Shown: positions 25,874 through 34,937, counted from the first letter of the stretch. The stretch is 64,000 bases of DNA from Cellulomonas sp. KRMCY2 (GCF_000526515.1 NZ_JAGF01000001.1:2418001-2482000); one strand, 5' to 3'. Translations and numbers: made by a program. The notes: generated from the sequence alone by a model not told the origin.

Positions 25874-26770
25874 ATGAAGATCGGATTCATCGGGCTCGGC
25901 ATCATGGGCAAGCCCATGGCCAAGAATCTCGTCGCCGCCGGCCACGATCTCGTCGTCCGCGACCCGAACAGCGCCGCCGTCGCCGAGCTCACAGCCGTCG
26001 GCGCTACCGGGGCCGGCACGCCCAGAGAGGTGGCTGAGCAGGTCCAGCTGGTCCTGACGATGCTGCCGAACTCGCCACACGTGAAGACTGTCGTCCTCGG
26101 TGACGAGGGCGTCCTCGAAGGCGCGCACGACGGTCTCGCCTACATCGACATGAGCTCGATCGACCCTCTCGTCTCCCGAGAGGTCAGCGCCGCCCTGGCC
26201 GCCAAGGGCATCGGGATGCTCGATGCCCCGGTCTCCGGTGGGGAGCCCAAGGCGGTCGACGGCACGCTGTCCATCATGGTGGGTGGTCCCGCCGGCATCT
26301 TCGAGGCGTATCGGGACGTGCTGACGGTCATGGGTGCCTCGGTGGTGCGGGTCGGTGAGATCGGCGCCGGTAACATCGCCAAGCTCGCGAACCAGATCGT
26401 TGTCGCGCTGAACATCGCAGCGGTCTCCGAGGCGCTCGTCTTCGCCCAGAAGGCTGGCGTCGACCCCGAGGCCGTCTTCCAGGCGATCCGCGGCGGCCTC
26501 GCTGGGTCGACGGTCATGGAGGCGAAGGTGCCCATGATGCTGGACCGGAACTTCAAGCCGGGCTTTCGGATCAACCTGCACATCAAGGACCTGACGAACG
26601 CGCTGGACACTGGCCACGCGGTCGGCGCCCCCGTGCCGCTCACCGCCGCCGCCTTGGAGATGATGACCGCGCTCAGGGTCTCCGGTGGCGAGCTGGACGA
26701 TCACAGCGCGCTCGTCCGCTTCCACGAGAAGCTGGCCGGCATCGAGCTCAGCCGGGGCGGCCCGGAGTAG
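25874..26770 (+). CDS. garR: Tartronate semialdehyde reductase (GarR-type)
   Basis: 298 residues of the beta-hydroxyacid dehydrogenase family. The NAD(P) motif is GFIGLGIMGKPMAKNL at the start, the substrate motif DAPVSGGEPKAVDGTLSIMV is near 120, and the catalytic Lys lies in the GAGNIAKLANQIVVALN region near 170. The signature and length fit 2-hydroxy-3-oxopropionate reductase, which turns tartronate semialdehyde into D-glycerate. The GAGGAA site precedes the ATG. It sits between the aldolase and glycerate kinase genes, exactly as in gar-type pathways. Confidence 0.9.
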   Translation: MKIGFIGLGIMGKPMAKNLVAAGHDLVVRDPNSAAVAELTAVGATGAGTPREVAEQVQLVLTMLPNSPHVKTVVLGDEGVLEGAHDGLAYIDMSSIDPLVSREVSAALAAKGIGMLDAPVSGGEPKAVDGTLSIMVGGPAGIFEAYRDVLTVMGASVVRVGEIGAGNIAKLANQIVVALNIAAVSEALVFAQKAGVDPEAVFQAIRGGLAGSTVMEAKVPMMLDRNFKPGFRINLHIKDLTNALDTGHAVGAPVPLTAAALEMMTALRVSGGELDDHSALVRFHEKLAGIELSRGGPE

Positions 26771-26809
26771 GACGCACAGGGCAGCGGGCCCGGCCGAGGA
26801 GACCCAACG

Positions 26810-27952
26810 ATGAGATTCATCCTGGCCCCGGACTCCTTCAAGGAGTCCATGACCGCCCCCGAAGCCGTCGCTGCGATGGAGCGCGGAATCCGCGCAGTCT
26901 TTCCTGACGCCGACTGCATCCGCGCACCCATGGCAGACGGCGGTGAGGGGACCACCGCCACCCTTCTCGGCGCCCTCGGCGGCACCGACGTAGCGGTGCG
27001 CGTTCACGACGGCCTGGGCCGACCGATCGTGGCTCGGTACGGCTATGTGGCTGCCGAGCGGTTGGCGATCATCGAGGTCGCGGCAGCGGCCGGGCTCGAC
27101 CTGATTGCCGCAGACGAGCGTGACCCGCTGATCGCCAGCACCTACGGCGTCGGGGAGATGATCAGCGATGCGCTCGACCACGGTGCGGTGCGCTTCGTCG
27201 TCGGACTGGGAGGGTCGGCGACCAATGACGGAGGCGCAGGCATGCTCCATGCGCTCGGGGCACAGTTCCTCGACGCCTCGGGAGTGCCCCTCCCCCCTGG
27301 GGGCGGTGCACTCGCCCGCTTGCACCGGATCGACCTCGCTGGGTTCGATCTACGTGTTGGCGCGGCCGCGTTCCAGATTGCCGGTGACGTCACGAACCCC
27401 CTGCTCGGCCCGGACGGAGCCAGCGTCGTGTTCGGACCCCAGAAGGGCGCCGACGGCCACGCGGTCCGCGAGCTGGATGCCGCGCTCGGCACGTACGCCG
27501 GGGTGGTGACTGCGACGGTCGGCCGCGACGTCGCCACGCTCGCGGGCGCCGGCGCCGCAGGTGGCCTCGGCGCCGCATTCCTTGCTTTCTTCGACGTCGA
27601 GATGCGTAGCGGGGTCGACGTCGTCATGGCGGCCGCACGCCTCGACGAGAAGCTCGCGGGCGCGGACTACGTCTTCACCGGAGAAGGCAGCGTGGACTCC
27701 CAGACACTGCGCGGCAAGACCCCCTTCGGCGTCGCACAAGCCGCAGGTCGCCACGGTGTTCCGGTCATCGCCTTCGCCGGTCGTGTCAGCGACGCCGGCG
27801 TGCTACACGGTCACGGGTTCGCGGCGCTCGTCCCGATCGTCCAAGCGGTCAGTGACCTTCCGACCGCATTGGCCGAGGGGCCGGTCAACCTTGAACGAGC
27901 CGTCGCGACGACTTGCCGACTGCTCGCTTTGCACGAGCAGAGGCGCATGTGA
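26810..27952 (+). CDS. Glycerate kinase (GarK/GlxK type)
   Basis: 380 residues of the type I glycerate kinase family: ILAPDSFKESM at the start, MADGGEGTTATLL near 40, GLGGSATNDGGAGML near 125 and FTGEGSVDSQTLRGK near 285. It phosphorylates D-glycerate, which enters lower glycolysis. Last gene of the rightward operon, 39 bases after the reductase gene, with GAGGAGA before the ATG. With the aldolase and reductase genes it completes conversion of a C6 sugar acid to pyruvate plus phosphoglycerate. Confidence 0.92.
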   Translation: MRFILAPDSFKESMTAPEAVAAMERGIRAVFPDADCIRAPMADGGEGTTATLLGALGGTDVAVRVHDGLGRPIVARYGYVAAERLAIIEVAAAAGLDLIAADERDPLIASTYGVGEMISDALDHGAVRFVVGLGGSATNDGGAGMLHALGAQFLDASGVPLPPGGGALARLHRIDLAGFDLRVGAAAFQIAGDVTNPLLGPDGASVVFGPQKGADGHAVRELDAALGTYAGVVTATVGRDVATLAGAGAAGGLGAAFLAFFDVEMRSGVDVVMAAARLDEKLAGADYVFTGEGSVDSQTLRGKTPFGVAQAAGRHGVPVIAFAGRVSDAGVLHGHGFAALVPIVQAVSDLPTALAEGPVNLERAVATTCRLLALHEQRRM

Positions 27953-28081
27953 GTCGCAGCATCGGCCGGCGATCCATTGACGGGGGACCCTCACCCGGAG
28001 GCCAGCCCAGCCAAACTCCGGGACTGACGCAGTCGCTGCGCGAGTCGCACACGAAGACGAGGACGGACCCCCGGTGCGCCG

Positions 28082-29256
28082 TCATCGGCAGATCTGGATT
28101 GCCAGGAGGTCCCCTCTCGGCGTCCCGATCTCGGCCATGAGCGCGCGTCCTGAGGACCGAACGCGACGGTGTCTCCAGGTCAGTGTCAGATGAGTGAAAT
28201 CGCCGTAGCCCTCGCATCCAGGGCACCTGAGGCGGGTATCGCCCCAGGTGCGGGGCTCGACGCCGCCTCTGCGTCGCTCTCCGCGGATTGACTGGGAGGC
28301 GGCGCGTGCCTTGTCGTCGGCGTCGGGCAGGGTGTGGAGGTATTTCTGGGGTAGTCATGATTTGGGCGTGTCCCATACGTTCCATGACGGCGGCGAGGTC
28401 GGCGCCGCCGGCGAGGAGCCAAGAGGCGTGGGCGTGGCGTAGGTCGTGCATGCGGACGGGGAAGTCGATGCCCGGTGCGGGTCACGGCGGGGCGCCAGTA
28501 CCGGGTGTCGAACGTCGCACGGGAGAGCGGGTCACCGCCGGCGTGCTCGGTGGAGGGGAAGGGCAGGTCGTCTCGGCTGAGGTGGAGTCTGGCGATGCGG
28601 GCGCTGATGGACTGCAGGAGCGTGTCCGAGACGCGCAGGGTGCGGGTTCGTCGTCCTTGGGGCAGGGCTTGACGATCATGCGTTGACCGGTGGGGAGTCC
28701 TTGCGGGAGACCATCGACGATGGTCTCTTGCACGGTGATGGTGCGGCGCAGGAAGTCGATGCGTCGTGGTCGCAGAGCGGCCAGCTCGCCCCCGCGCAGG
28801 CCGGTCTCGATGGCTGTCTGGACCAGGACGTAGAACCGGTCGGGGATCTCGGCGAGGAGGAGTTCGAACTCCGCGGGGGGTCAGGATCCGGGCCTTCCTC
28901 ACGACGACCTTGGGCAGCTCGGTCGCGGCACAGGGGTTGAACGCGAGCATCCGGCATCGCCCGAAGGGAGGCACGAAGTGGGTGCGCAACATCGACAGGT
29001 ACCCGGCGCGGGTACTGACCTCCAGGTGCCGGGAGGGGAGCCACACCTCCAGGGCGTACTCGGCGAACGTGATCCGTCCGGCGGCGGGGTCGATCCAGGT
29101 GCCGTCGCCGACCTTCATCTCCTGGCGTCGGGCGGCATCGACGGCTTCGCGTGCGGAGTCGAATGTCCCGGCCGAGCGCAGGCGTCCGCCGTCGTCGCGG
29201 TAGGCGCCGGTGTAGCGGGGCTTGCCGCTGCGGATCCGCTTGACCGCCCACCCCAC
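28082..29256 (-). pseudogene. Tyrosine recombinase (phage-type integrase), four frameshifts
   Basis: Reading leftward from GTG 29256: an AP2-like N-terminus (RSGKPRYTGAYRDDGG), a SAM-like core-binding domain (ITFAEYALEVWLPSR), then the catalytic domain with the first Arg in ETGLRGGELAALRPR, the HxxR box MHDLRHAHASWLLAGG and GHAQIMTT before the Tyr in KYLHTLPD. One-base shifts occur near 28885, 28640, 28472 and 28364, each in a G or C run. The last frame does not stop at the usual end: it continues through a zinc-ribbon-like CPGCEGYGDFTHL to a stop at 28082. The gene points away from the tRNA remnant at 29381, a typical integrated-element end. Confidence 0.82.
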
Positions 29257-29380
29257 GCCATCACCCCCCGAAACCCGGTATGCACCTGGTAAGCAGACGC
29301 CGGTCGACGGAACTGGATGACCATGGACCACGGTGGACCATGAATGTGCCTTTGACCTGCGCGTATGCAACGGGGCGTCA

Positions 29381-29421
29381 CTCATAACCCAGCGGTCGCA
29401 GGTTTAAATCCTGCCCCGCTA
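29381..29421 (+). other. 3' half of initiator tRNA-fMet(CAU): attachment-site remnant
   Basis: The sequence holds an anticodon loop CTCATAA, the 3' strand CCCAG, a full T arm (GCAGG-TTTAAAT-CCTGC) and an acceptor 3' strand ending GCTAC. This matches the 3' half of actinobacterial initiator tRNA. The 5' half (D arm and 5' acceptor strand) is absent upstream, so it is not a working tRNA gene. Such 3' fragments are left by integrases that target tRNA genes; the integrase relic starts 125 bases away. Confidence 0.75.
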
Positions 29422-29441
29422 CAAGTGAAAGTGCAGGTCAG

Positions 29442-29473
29442 AGGCCCTTTCGATCTTCGGATCGAGAGGGCCT
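29442..29473 (+). terminator. Hairpin after the tRNA remnant
   Basis: AGGCCCTTTCGATC and GATCGAGAGGGCCT pair around TTCG, one mismatch apart from perfect, followed by TT. It looks like the rho-independent terminator that normally follows a tRNA gene, carried along with the attachment site. Confidence 0.7.
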
Positions 29474-29549
29474 TTGGCGTTGTGGTCAACGGATGGTCAA
29501 TACTCGTCGCCGCCCGGGAGTGTGCATTCCCGGTTGATGCTGGACACCG

Positions 29550-30482
29550 TGGCCCCGGTAGGTGGCTGACGGTTTCGGGACGCGGCCCCGGTAGGTGGGC
29601 GACAGTGGCCCCGGTTCCTGGCTGACAGGTCGACCTGTTCGGGTGTCGCCTTCTCCTGGTGGGTGTGTGACCCATCGCCCGGGAGGAGGCCGGCGATGCT
29701 GGTGGAGCTGGGACTGGTGGAGCAGCGGTATCGGGCCGTGCTCGAGGTGCTCAAGGACGGCGCGAGCGTGACCGAGGTCGCGCGCCGGTTCGGGGTGGCC
29801 CGCCAGACGGTGCACGTGTGGTTGCGCAACTACGCCTCGGGCGGGCTGGGCGCTCTGGCGGACCGCTCGGATGGACGTGGTCGGCGGGGTCCGCCTGGTC
29901 GACGGGACCGAGGCGAAGATCGTCTCGGGGATCGATGACCACTCCCGGTTCGTGGTGTCCGCCCGGGTGGTGGCCCGGGCGACGGCGGGGCCGGTGTGCG
30001 CGGCGCTGGAGCTGGCGATCGACCGGTTCGGGGCGCCGCGACAGATCCTGACCGACAACGGCAAGTGTTCACCGCCCGCTTCGACCCCGGGCCGGGTCCG
30101 GTGCGCTTCGATCGGATCTGCGCAGGTCACGACATCGGTCACCCCGGCCCGGCAGACCCCCTCCGCGCGACGAGCCACCCCACCATGCCCGCCGAGGCCA
30201 CGCTGTCGGAGGCGGCGGTGACCCGCAAGGTCGACTCCTCGGGCAACGTGTCCGTCGCCGAGGTGGCCTACCGGGTCGGATCCGCCTGGGCCCGCCGTCA
30301 GGTCCAGGTCGCCGTCGTCGGGCGCACCGTGGAGATCTCCGCCGGCACCCAGCTCATCCGCACCCACCGCACCCGCCGCGACCCCACCCGCGAGCACGGC
30401 GCCCTGGCCAACCCCGGCGGCCGAACCCACCGCACCAACGCCGCCTGACCACCGCACGGGTGTCAGGCACCTACCGGGGCCA
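29550..30482 (+). mobile_element. IS481-family element, internally deleted
   Basis: The ends are TGGCCCCGGTAGGTGGCTGAC at 29550 and its near-exact inverse (GTCAGGCACCTACCGGGGCC) at 30462. Two more degenerate copies of the terminal motif lie just inside the left end (near 29582 and 29605). The transposase inside is broken. Confidence 0.75.
29696..30448 (+). pseudogene. IS481-family transposase with two internal deletions
   Basis: The N-terminal helix-turn-helix is intact (ASVTEVARRFGVARQTVHVW). After GALADRS it jumps directly into the catalytic core: first Asp in MDVVGGVRLVDGTEAK, second in LTDNGK. After a shift near 30066 and a fragment resembling the FDRICA region, a second deletion removes the part with the catalytic Glu. 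The C-terminal beta domain then follows (SGNVSVAEVAYRVGSAWARR). Not functional. Confidence 0.85.
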
Positions 30483-30639
30483 ACCTGTCAGGCGGGTGCC
30501 GGGACTTGACGGTTCTGGCGAACGGGGTCGAACAGGAAGCACGGTGGCGATGCACGGGTGACGTCCCCTGGGTCGTCGGGTCTGCTGCACGGACAGGTGA
30601 CACCTGACCTGTGGTGCCCGCGGGTGGATCTGCCGCGAC

Positions 30640-31107
30640 AACCGGTCGTGGAGCGTGTTCGGCAAGAAGCGCGCCAAGAGCGGCAAGAAGCCCGGCCCGC
30701 CCACGAGGACCGCGTTCGCCGGCAGCTCCGCGCCGACCGACCCAACCAGCTGTGGCTCTGGGACGTCACCGAGCACCCCACCGCTGAAGGCAAGCTCTGC
30801 CTCTGCGCGATCAAGGACGTGTTCTCCAACCGAGTAGTGGGCTACTCGATCAGCGACCGGACGAAGTCCCGGATCGCAGCGAACGCACTGGTCAGTGCGG
30901 TGGCCCGCCGAGGGCAGGTCGCCGGCTGCATCGTCCAACCCGATAGGGGATCGCAGTTGCGCTCCAGAAAGGTCCTGCGCGAGCTGGACCGTCACGACCT
31001 GGTCGGCTCGATGGGCCACGTCGCCTCGGTCGGCGACAACGCCGCCATGGAGTCCTTCTTCTCGCTGCTGCAGAAGAACGTCCTGAACCGGCGTACCTAC
31101 TCGTGCA
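30640..31107 (+). pseudogene. IS3-family transposase OrfB, truncated both ends
   Basis: The central and C-terminal integrase core of an IS3-type OrfB is present: FGKKRAKSGKKPGPP in one frame, then RPNQLWLWDVTEHPTAEGK in another, with the Asp of DVTEH, the Asp of QPDRGSQL and the Glu of NAAMESFFSLLQKN. The frame changes near 30690, the N-terminal half is missing, and the C-terminus breaks off after VLNRRT where the flanking DNA begins. The esterase gene ends 35 bases further on. Confidence 0.82.
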
Positions 31108-31141
31108 GCAGACCCGTCAGTCCCGATCCGTCGCTAGCGGG

Positions 31142-32122
31142 TCAGTCTCGACGCGTCGTCGACACGGCCGGCTGCAATCCGAGTTTCGCGCGAAGCCACG
31201 CACGCGAGCGATGAATGTAGCCTTGTGCGATCGGGGTGCGGGAGGAGGAGGATTCGAACGCGTGAGGTGCTCCTTCCACGCTGTCGAGGGTGCAGTCCAC
31301 GCCAGCGTGGGCGAGGGCGTGCGCGTAGATGCGATTCTCGGCGTAGAACAGCTCGGCCGTTCCGGTCCCGATCCAGGCCGGTGGCAGGCCGTTGAGGTCC
31401 GCGCGGCGTGCCGGGGCGGCATACGGCGAGACTCCGTCGGTGCCGGGTTCTTGGTTGAGGTAAGCACGCCAACCAACACGGTTGGCGGCGTTGTTCCAGA
31501 CCTTGTGCCTCATCCGGTCAAGGTCCCGGTTCGCGGCGGTTCGGTCATCGAGCATCGGGCAGAAGAGCCATTGTGCCGCCGGCTGACGGCCGCCTTCGTC
31601 GGCGAGCCGTTGGACGAGGCCGGCGGCGAGCCCGGCGCCGGCGCTCTGACCGCCGATCGCGATACGGCCAGGGTCGATTCCGCGGTCTGCGGCGTTGGCC
31701 AGTAGCCATTCCCAGGCCCGGTGGCAGTCGTCCACCGGTGCCGGAAAGGGGTGCTCCGGCGCAAGCCGATAGTCAACGGATGCAACTGTGATCTTCAGGT
31801 CACGCACCAGGTCGGCACTTCTCGGGTAGTCCTGCGCGGCGGAGCCGATCACCATGCCGCCACCGTGAATCCACAACAGCGCGGCGCCGGTGTTGTCGCC
31901 CAAGGGGGTGAACAGGTGGATCACGACCTCGTTGGCGAGGTCGATCCGCTCGTAGGCCACGTCCGGGGTGAGCCGCGGACCGGGTGAGAGCCTCATCAGA
32001 GCGCGGATCATCGCACGCTGCCACCGGTGCCGGATGGGGATGTTCGGCACGAAGCGATAGCTCCGGCGGAGGTCGGGGTGAAGATCGCCGAGGGTCAGTC
32101 TCTCGGGCGGCCGGTCAACCAT
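31142..32122 (-). CDS. Alpha/beta hydrolase, hormone-sensitive-lipase (acetyl esterase) family
   Basis: 326 residues from ATG 32122 (GAGGAG upstream). The oxyanion-hole motif is WIHGGGMVIGSA, the nucleophile Ser lies in IGGQSAGAGLAAG, an acidic residue lies near the FYAENRIYA region, and the His lies in EGAPHAF. Family members hydrolyse short-chain esters and some lactones. It follows a TetR gene and an SDR gene on the same strand, suggesting an ester or lactone degradation unit. The 3' end is close to IS3 debris but the gene looks complete. Confidence 0.88.
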   Translation of the reverse strand: MVDRPPERLTLGDLHPDLRRSYRFVPNIPIRHRWQRAMIRALMRLSPGPRLTPDVAYERIDLANEVVIHLFTPLGDNTGAALLWIHGGGMVIGSAAQDYPRSADLVRDLKITVASVDYRLAPEHPFPAPVDDCHRAWEWLLANAADRGIDPGRIAIGGQSAGAGLAAGLVQRLADEGGRQPAAQWLFCPMLDDRTAANRDLDRMRHKVWNNAANRVGWRAYLNQEPGTDGVSPYAAPARRADLNGLPPAWIGTGTAELFYAENRIYAHALAHAGVDCTLDSVEGAPHAFESSSSRTPIAQGYIHRSRAWLRAKLGLQPAVSTTRRD

Positions 32123-32184
32123 GCGACGTACTCCTCTGCGTGTGGGCGAACAGTCGAGACGGGATGGACAGGTGCTCGTGGGGA

Positions 32185-32823
32185 TCAACCGGGCGGTTCG
32201 CTTCCGTCGACGAGCACACCCTCCAGTAGCAGCTCAATCGCCCGTTCGGCGGCCTCGTCGCGTCGCTTGAGCGCTACGAGGCTCGAGATGACGCCGTCAA
32301 GCATGGCCATCATCGTGAGGACGTCGTCGGTCGTCAGGTCCTCGCGCACGACACCTGCCGCCCGGGCCGCGGCGAGCGGTTCCTCGAATGCTTCGACGGC
32401 ACGACGCGTAAGCCGCTCGAGGAGACGCATGCCGTCCTGTGCGTCACGCAGGGCTCGGGTCAGGCCGTGAGTGCGCACCTGACTACGAAGCGCGGCGGTG
32501 AGCATCCGAAGGAAGCGCCCGGGGTCGTCGGCTTCGCCCGCGTCCAACCCCAAGTGGTCGATGATCCGCTCGAACACCTCGGCGACAAGCACCGATCGAG
32601 TCGGGAAGTGACGGTAGAGCGTGCCCTGCCCGAGGCCGGCAGCGCGAGCGACCTCGTACATCGCCACGTCCGCACCGCGTTCCACCGTCAAGCGTTCGAA
32701 CGCGGCAATGATCGCCTCCCTGCTACGGCGAGCATCCGCGCGGACGGGCCTCTGCGCGAGGGGTGGATCGGACGGTCGCGAGGCGCCACGGAGCTCTGTT
32801 CCCTGCTGGTGCGGCGCGGGCAC
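32185..32823 (-). CDS. TetR-family regulator
   Basis: 212 residues from GTG 32823, eight bases after the SDR stop. The helix-turn-helix is clear (ARRSREAIIAAFERL, GLGQGTLYRHFPTRSVLVAEVF). The ligand domain resembles TetR proteins with a C-terminal DDVLTMMAMLDGVISS segment. Sitting between the SDR and esterase genes on the same strand, it probably regulates both. Confidence 0.87.
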   Translation of the reverse strand: MPAPHQQGTELRGASRPSDPPLAQRPVRADARRSREAIIAAFERLTVERGADVAMYEVARAAGLGQGTLYRHFPTRSVLVAEVFERIIDHLGLDAGEADDPGRFLRMLTAALRSQVRTHGLTRALRDAQDGMRLLERLTRRAVEAFEEPLAAARAAGVVREDLTTDDVLTMMAMLDGVISSLVALKRRDEAAERAIELLLEGVLVDGSEPPG

Positions 32824-32831
32824 GCGGCCGG

Positions 32832-33770
32832 CTATTGGGCCGCTCCTTGCGCAAGCCGACCGAAGATCTTGCTCATCTCATCGTCGATCGCCTCAGGCAC
32901 GACGAAGTCGCCTGTCGCGGTGATCTCCTCGATGTGCGTCGCGATATCGTCGGCGCTCGGCTGCACTCCCAGACCAGCGAACCACCCAGCGGACAGCCCC
33001 ATGAACGCACGCGAGTACCCTCCCCCGCCCGCGGTCAGATTGCGGTGCGTGAGGCCGCACTCGCGAGAAGCGAGGAAGACGGCCATCGGCACGACGAGCT
33101 CGGGGCGGATGGCATTCTCCAGCATCTCCAGCATCGCGGGGTCTGCCACCGTCTCACTCACCATGCGCGAGAAGCCGAAGGGGAGCAGCGTGTTGCAGGC
33201 GATGCCGTACGGTGCGCCCTCGAGCGCGACAGTGTTCGATAGGCCGATGAGCGCGGACTTCGCGGCGGTGTAGTGAGCGCTCAGTCGCTGACCGAAGGCC
33301 CCGGCGGAGGACGCGACGAGGACGATCCGCCCGTAGCCCTGCTCCTTCATGACCCGGAACGACTCCTGGGTGAGGTAGAACCCGCCATCGACGTGCACCG
33401 ACATCATGCGGCGCCACTCCTCGGCCGAGATGTCCTCGAACGGCACGGTGCCGAAGATGCCGGCGTTGCTCACGATCGCGTCGAGCCGGCCGAATTGCTC
33501 GACCGCGGTGCGCACAATCGCCGCCGCACCCCCCTGGTCTGCGACCGAGTCGTGCGAGGCGACAGCCGCGCCGCCCGCATCCTGGATCTCGCGGACCACC
33601 TGCTCGGCGACACTCTCGTCCGAGCCCTCGCCGTGCATCGACCCACCCAGGTCATTGACAACCACCTGTGCGCCACGCCTCGCCAGCTCCAGCGCAAACA
33701 GGCGGCCAAGTCCACGGCCCGCACCCGTCACGACGACCGACTGGTCCTCGAAATCGATCGCCATCTTCAT
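32832..33770 (-). CDS. Short-chain dehydrogenase (multifunctional beta-oxidation type)
   Basis: 312 residues from ATG 33770 (AAGGA upstream; a second ATG at 33764). The Rossmann motif is VVVTGAGRGLGRLFALELA, followed by the NDLGGS segment, NAGI, and the catalytic Ser and Tyr in VASSAGAFGQRLSAHYTAAK. The NDLGGS acidic motif and 300-residue length place it with peroxisomal-multifunctional-enzyme-like 3-hydroxyacyl-CoA or hydroxysteroid dehydrogenases. A C-terminal tail (GGGGYSRAFMGLSAGWFAG) is shared with the SDR at 37350-38351, so the two are related. First gene of a unit with TetR and esterase genes. Confidence 0.87.
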   Translation of the reverse strand: MKMAIDFEDQSVVVTGAGRGLGRLFALELARRGAQVVVNDLGGSMHGEGSDESVAEQVVREIQDAGGAAVASHDSVADQGGAAAIVRTAVEQFGRLDAIVSNAGIFGTVPFEDISAEEWRRMMSVHVDGGFYLTQESFRVMKEQGYGRIVLVASSAGAFGQRLSAHYTAAKSALIGLSNTVALEGAPYGIACNTLLPFGFSRMVSETVADPAMLEMLENAIRPELVVPMAVFLASRECGLTHRNLTAGGGGYSRAFMGLSAGWFAGLGVQPSADDIATHIEEITATGDFVVPEAIDDEMSKIFGRLAQGAAQ

Positions 33771-33844
33771 CTCCCATCCTTGACAACTGGACGCACGGCT
33801 GTGTCCCGACTCCTGCATTGTCGTCCGAAACGGACAGCACTGTC

Positions 33845-34155
33845 CAGATCGTTGGGAGGCCGAAGACGCTCTCACTCCGAAACTCCTGATCCAGCCCGTA
33901 GGGCAGCGACTCCAGGCGGTGTGCGGCGCCGGCGTCTGTGCGGACGATGCCGTCGAAGCCCCAGTCCCCTCGGAGCACGTCGCCGATCAGGTCCGCGCTG
34001 TCACAGGCCTGAGTTCCGTTGACCTTGGTGTAGGCGCACATCACCATGCCGACGTCGGCATCCTGCACGACGTCCTGGAAGGGCGCGAGGTAGAGCTCGT
34101 GCAGGGTGCGCTGGTCGACCTGAGCGTCCACGGTGGAGCGATTCAGCTCCACGGT
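33845..34155 (-). pseudogene. Glycoside hydrolase family 3 (beta-glucosidase) fragment
   Basis: About 100 codons (NRSTVDAQVDQRTLHELYLA, DVGMVMCAYTKVNGTQACD, LIGDVLRGDWGFDGIVRTDA) match the part of GH3 beta-glucosidases that carries the active-site region. The nucleophile Asp normally reads SDWGA; here it is TDAGA, with Trp lost, a further sign of decay. Both ends are missing (family length 600-900). Confidence 0.8.
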
Positions 34156-34322
34156 GTTCAGACCGAGTGCGGCATGGTCTTGACTCAGAGCGAGGATGCT
34201 GCGGGGCGGGTGGCCTTGAGGTTGACGGCACGGCGATCCCTTTGGGTCAGGTCGCCGCGCACGCCAAGGGGTATGAGATCGCTGCGTGCGACCGTCCTGG
34301 GCCGTGTTGACTCACGGCAAGG

Positions 34323-34937
34323 TCAACGTTGACGAGGCCCTGGGGGTAGTTCGAGCAGCACTTCGATGACCTCGCCGAGCGGGCCCGCGAGCTCATCGGG
34401 GCTGGCGGTGGTGAGCGGTTCAGGCGCGGCGATCGCCTTGGTCGCAGCGATCCCCACGGCCAGCGCCGCGATGAGTTGGGCCCGCAGCCGCAGCTCTGGT
34501 GACGTGCCGGTTCCAGCTGCCTTGAGTACGTCGTCGATGAAGCGCTCGAGAGCGGCTCGGCGGAGCGCGATGTCGGGCTCGTCGGCTGGGCCGCGCAGCC
34601 ACAGCATGATCGGGTGCTGGTGCCCGAACTCCGGCCAGACGGACTCCTGGAGATGGCGTGCGAGGTCGTCGGCGAGCGTGCGGTCGCCCGGATCGGCGCC
34701 GAACGGGGTCTGCGTCGACGGTGTCGCCAGGCAGATGGCGAACAGCTGCTCCTTCGACCCGAAGTAGCGGTTGATCAGCGAGACGTTCACTCCGACGTCA
34801 GCAGCGATGTCACGCACCTTCGTCCCCGCGTACCCGAGGACAGTGAACCGCCGGCGCGCTGCGTCCAGCAACGCTGCCGTCGTCGCCTTGGCGTCCCGCG
34901 GGTGGGGCGTCCGTGGATCCAGCGGAGCCGTTGTCAT
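34323..34937 (-). CDS. TetR-family repressor of the adjacent MFS exporter
   Basis: 204 residues. The N-terminal domain is ALLDAARRRFTVLGYAGTKV, then VGVNVSLINRYFGSKEQLF; the ligand domain resembles TetR_C proteins of drug-efflux loci. Start ATG 34937. It is divergent from the DHA2 exporter gene at 35070, and the intergenic region carries a palindrome in the exporter promoter spacer (35012-35023). The inferred role is repression of that exporter until a toxic ligand binds. Confidence 0.88.
   Translation of the reverse strand: MTTAPLDPRTPHPRDAKATTAALLDAARRRFTVLGYAGTKVRDIAADVGVNVSLINRYFGSKEQLFAICLATPSTQTPFGADPGDRTLADDLARHLQESVWPEFGHQHPIMLWLRGPADEPDIALRRAALERFIDDVLKAAGTGTSPELRLRAQLIAALAVGIAATKAIAAPEPLTTASPDELAGPLGEVIEVLLELPPGPRQR

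Noticed and set aside
25463-27325. Open frame of 620 codons on the minus strand
   Set aside because: Shadow of the aldolase, reductase and kinase genes; composition is repetitive Gly/His/Asp/Arg.
29381-29421. A working tRNA-Met gene
   Set aside because: The 5' acceptor strand, D arm and 5' side of the anticodon stem are missing upstream, so no cloverleaf can form.
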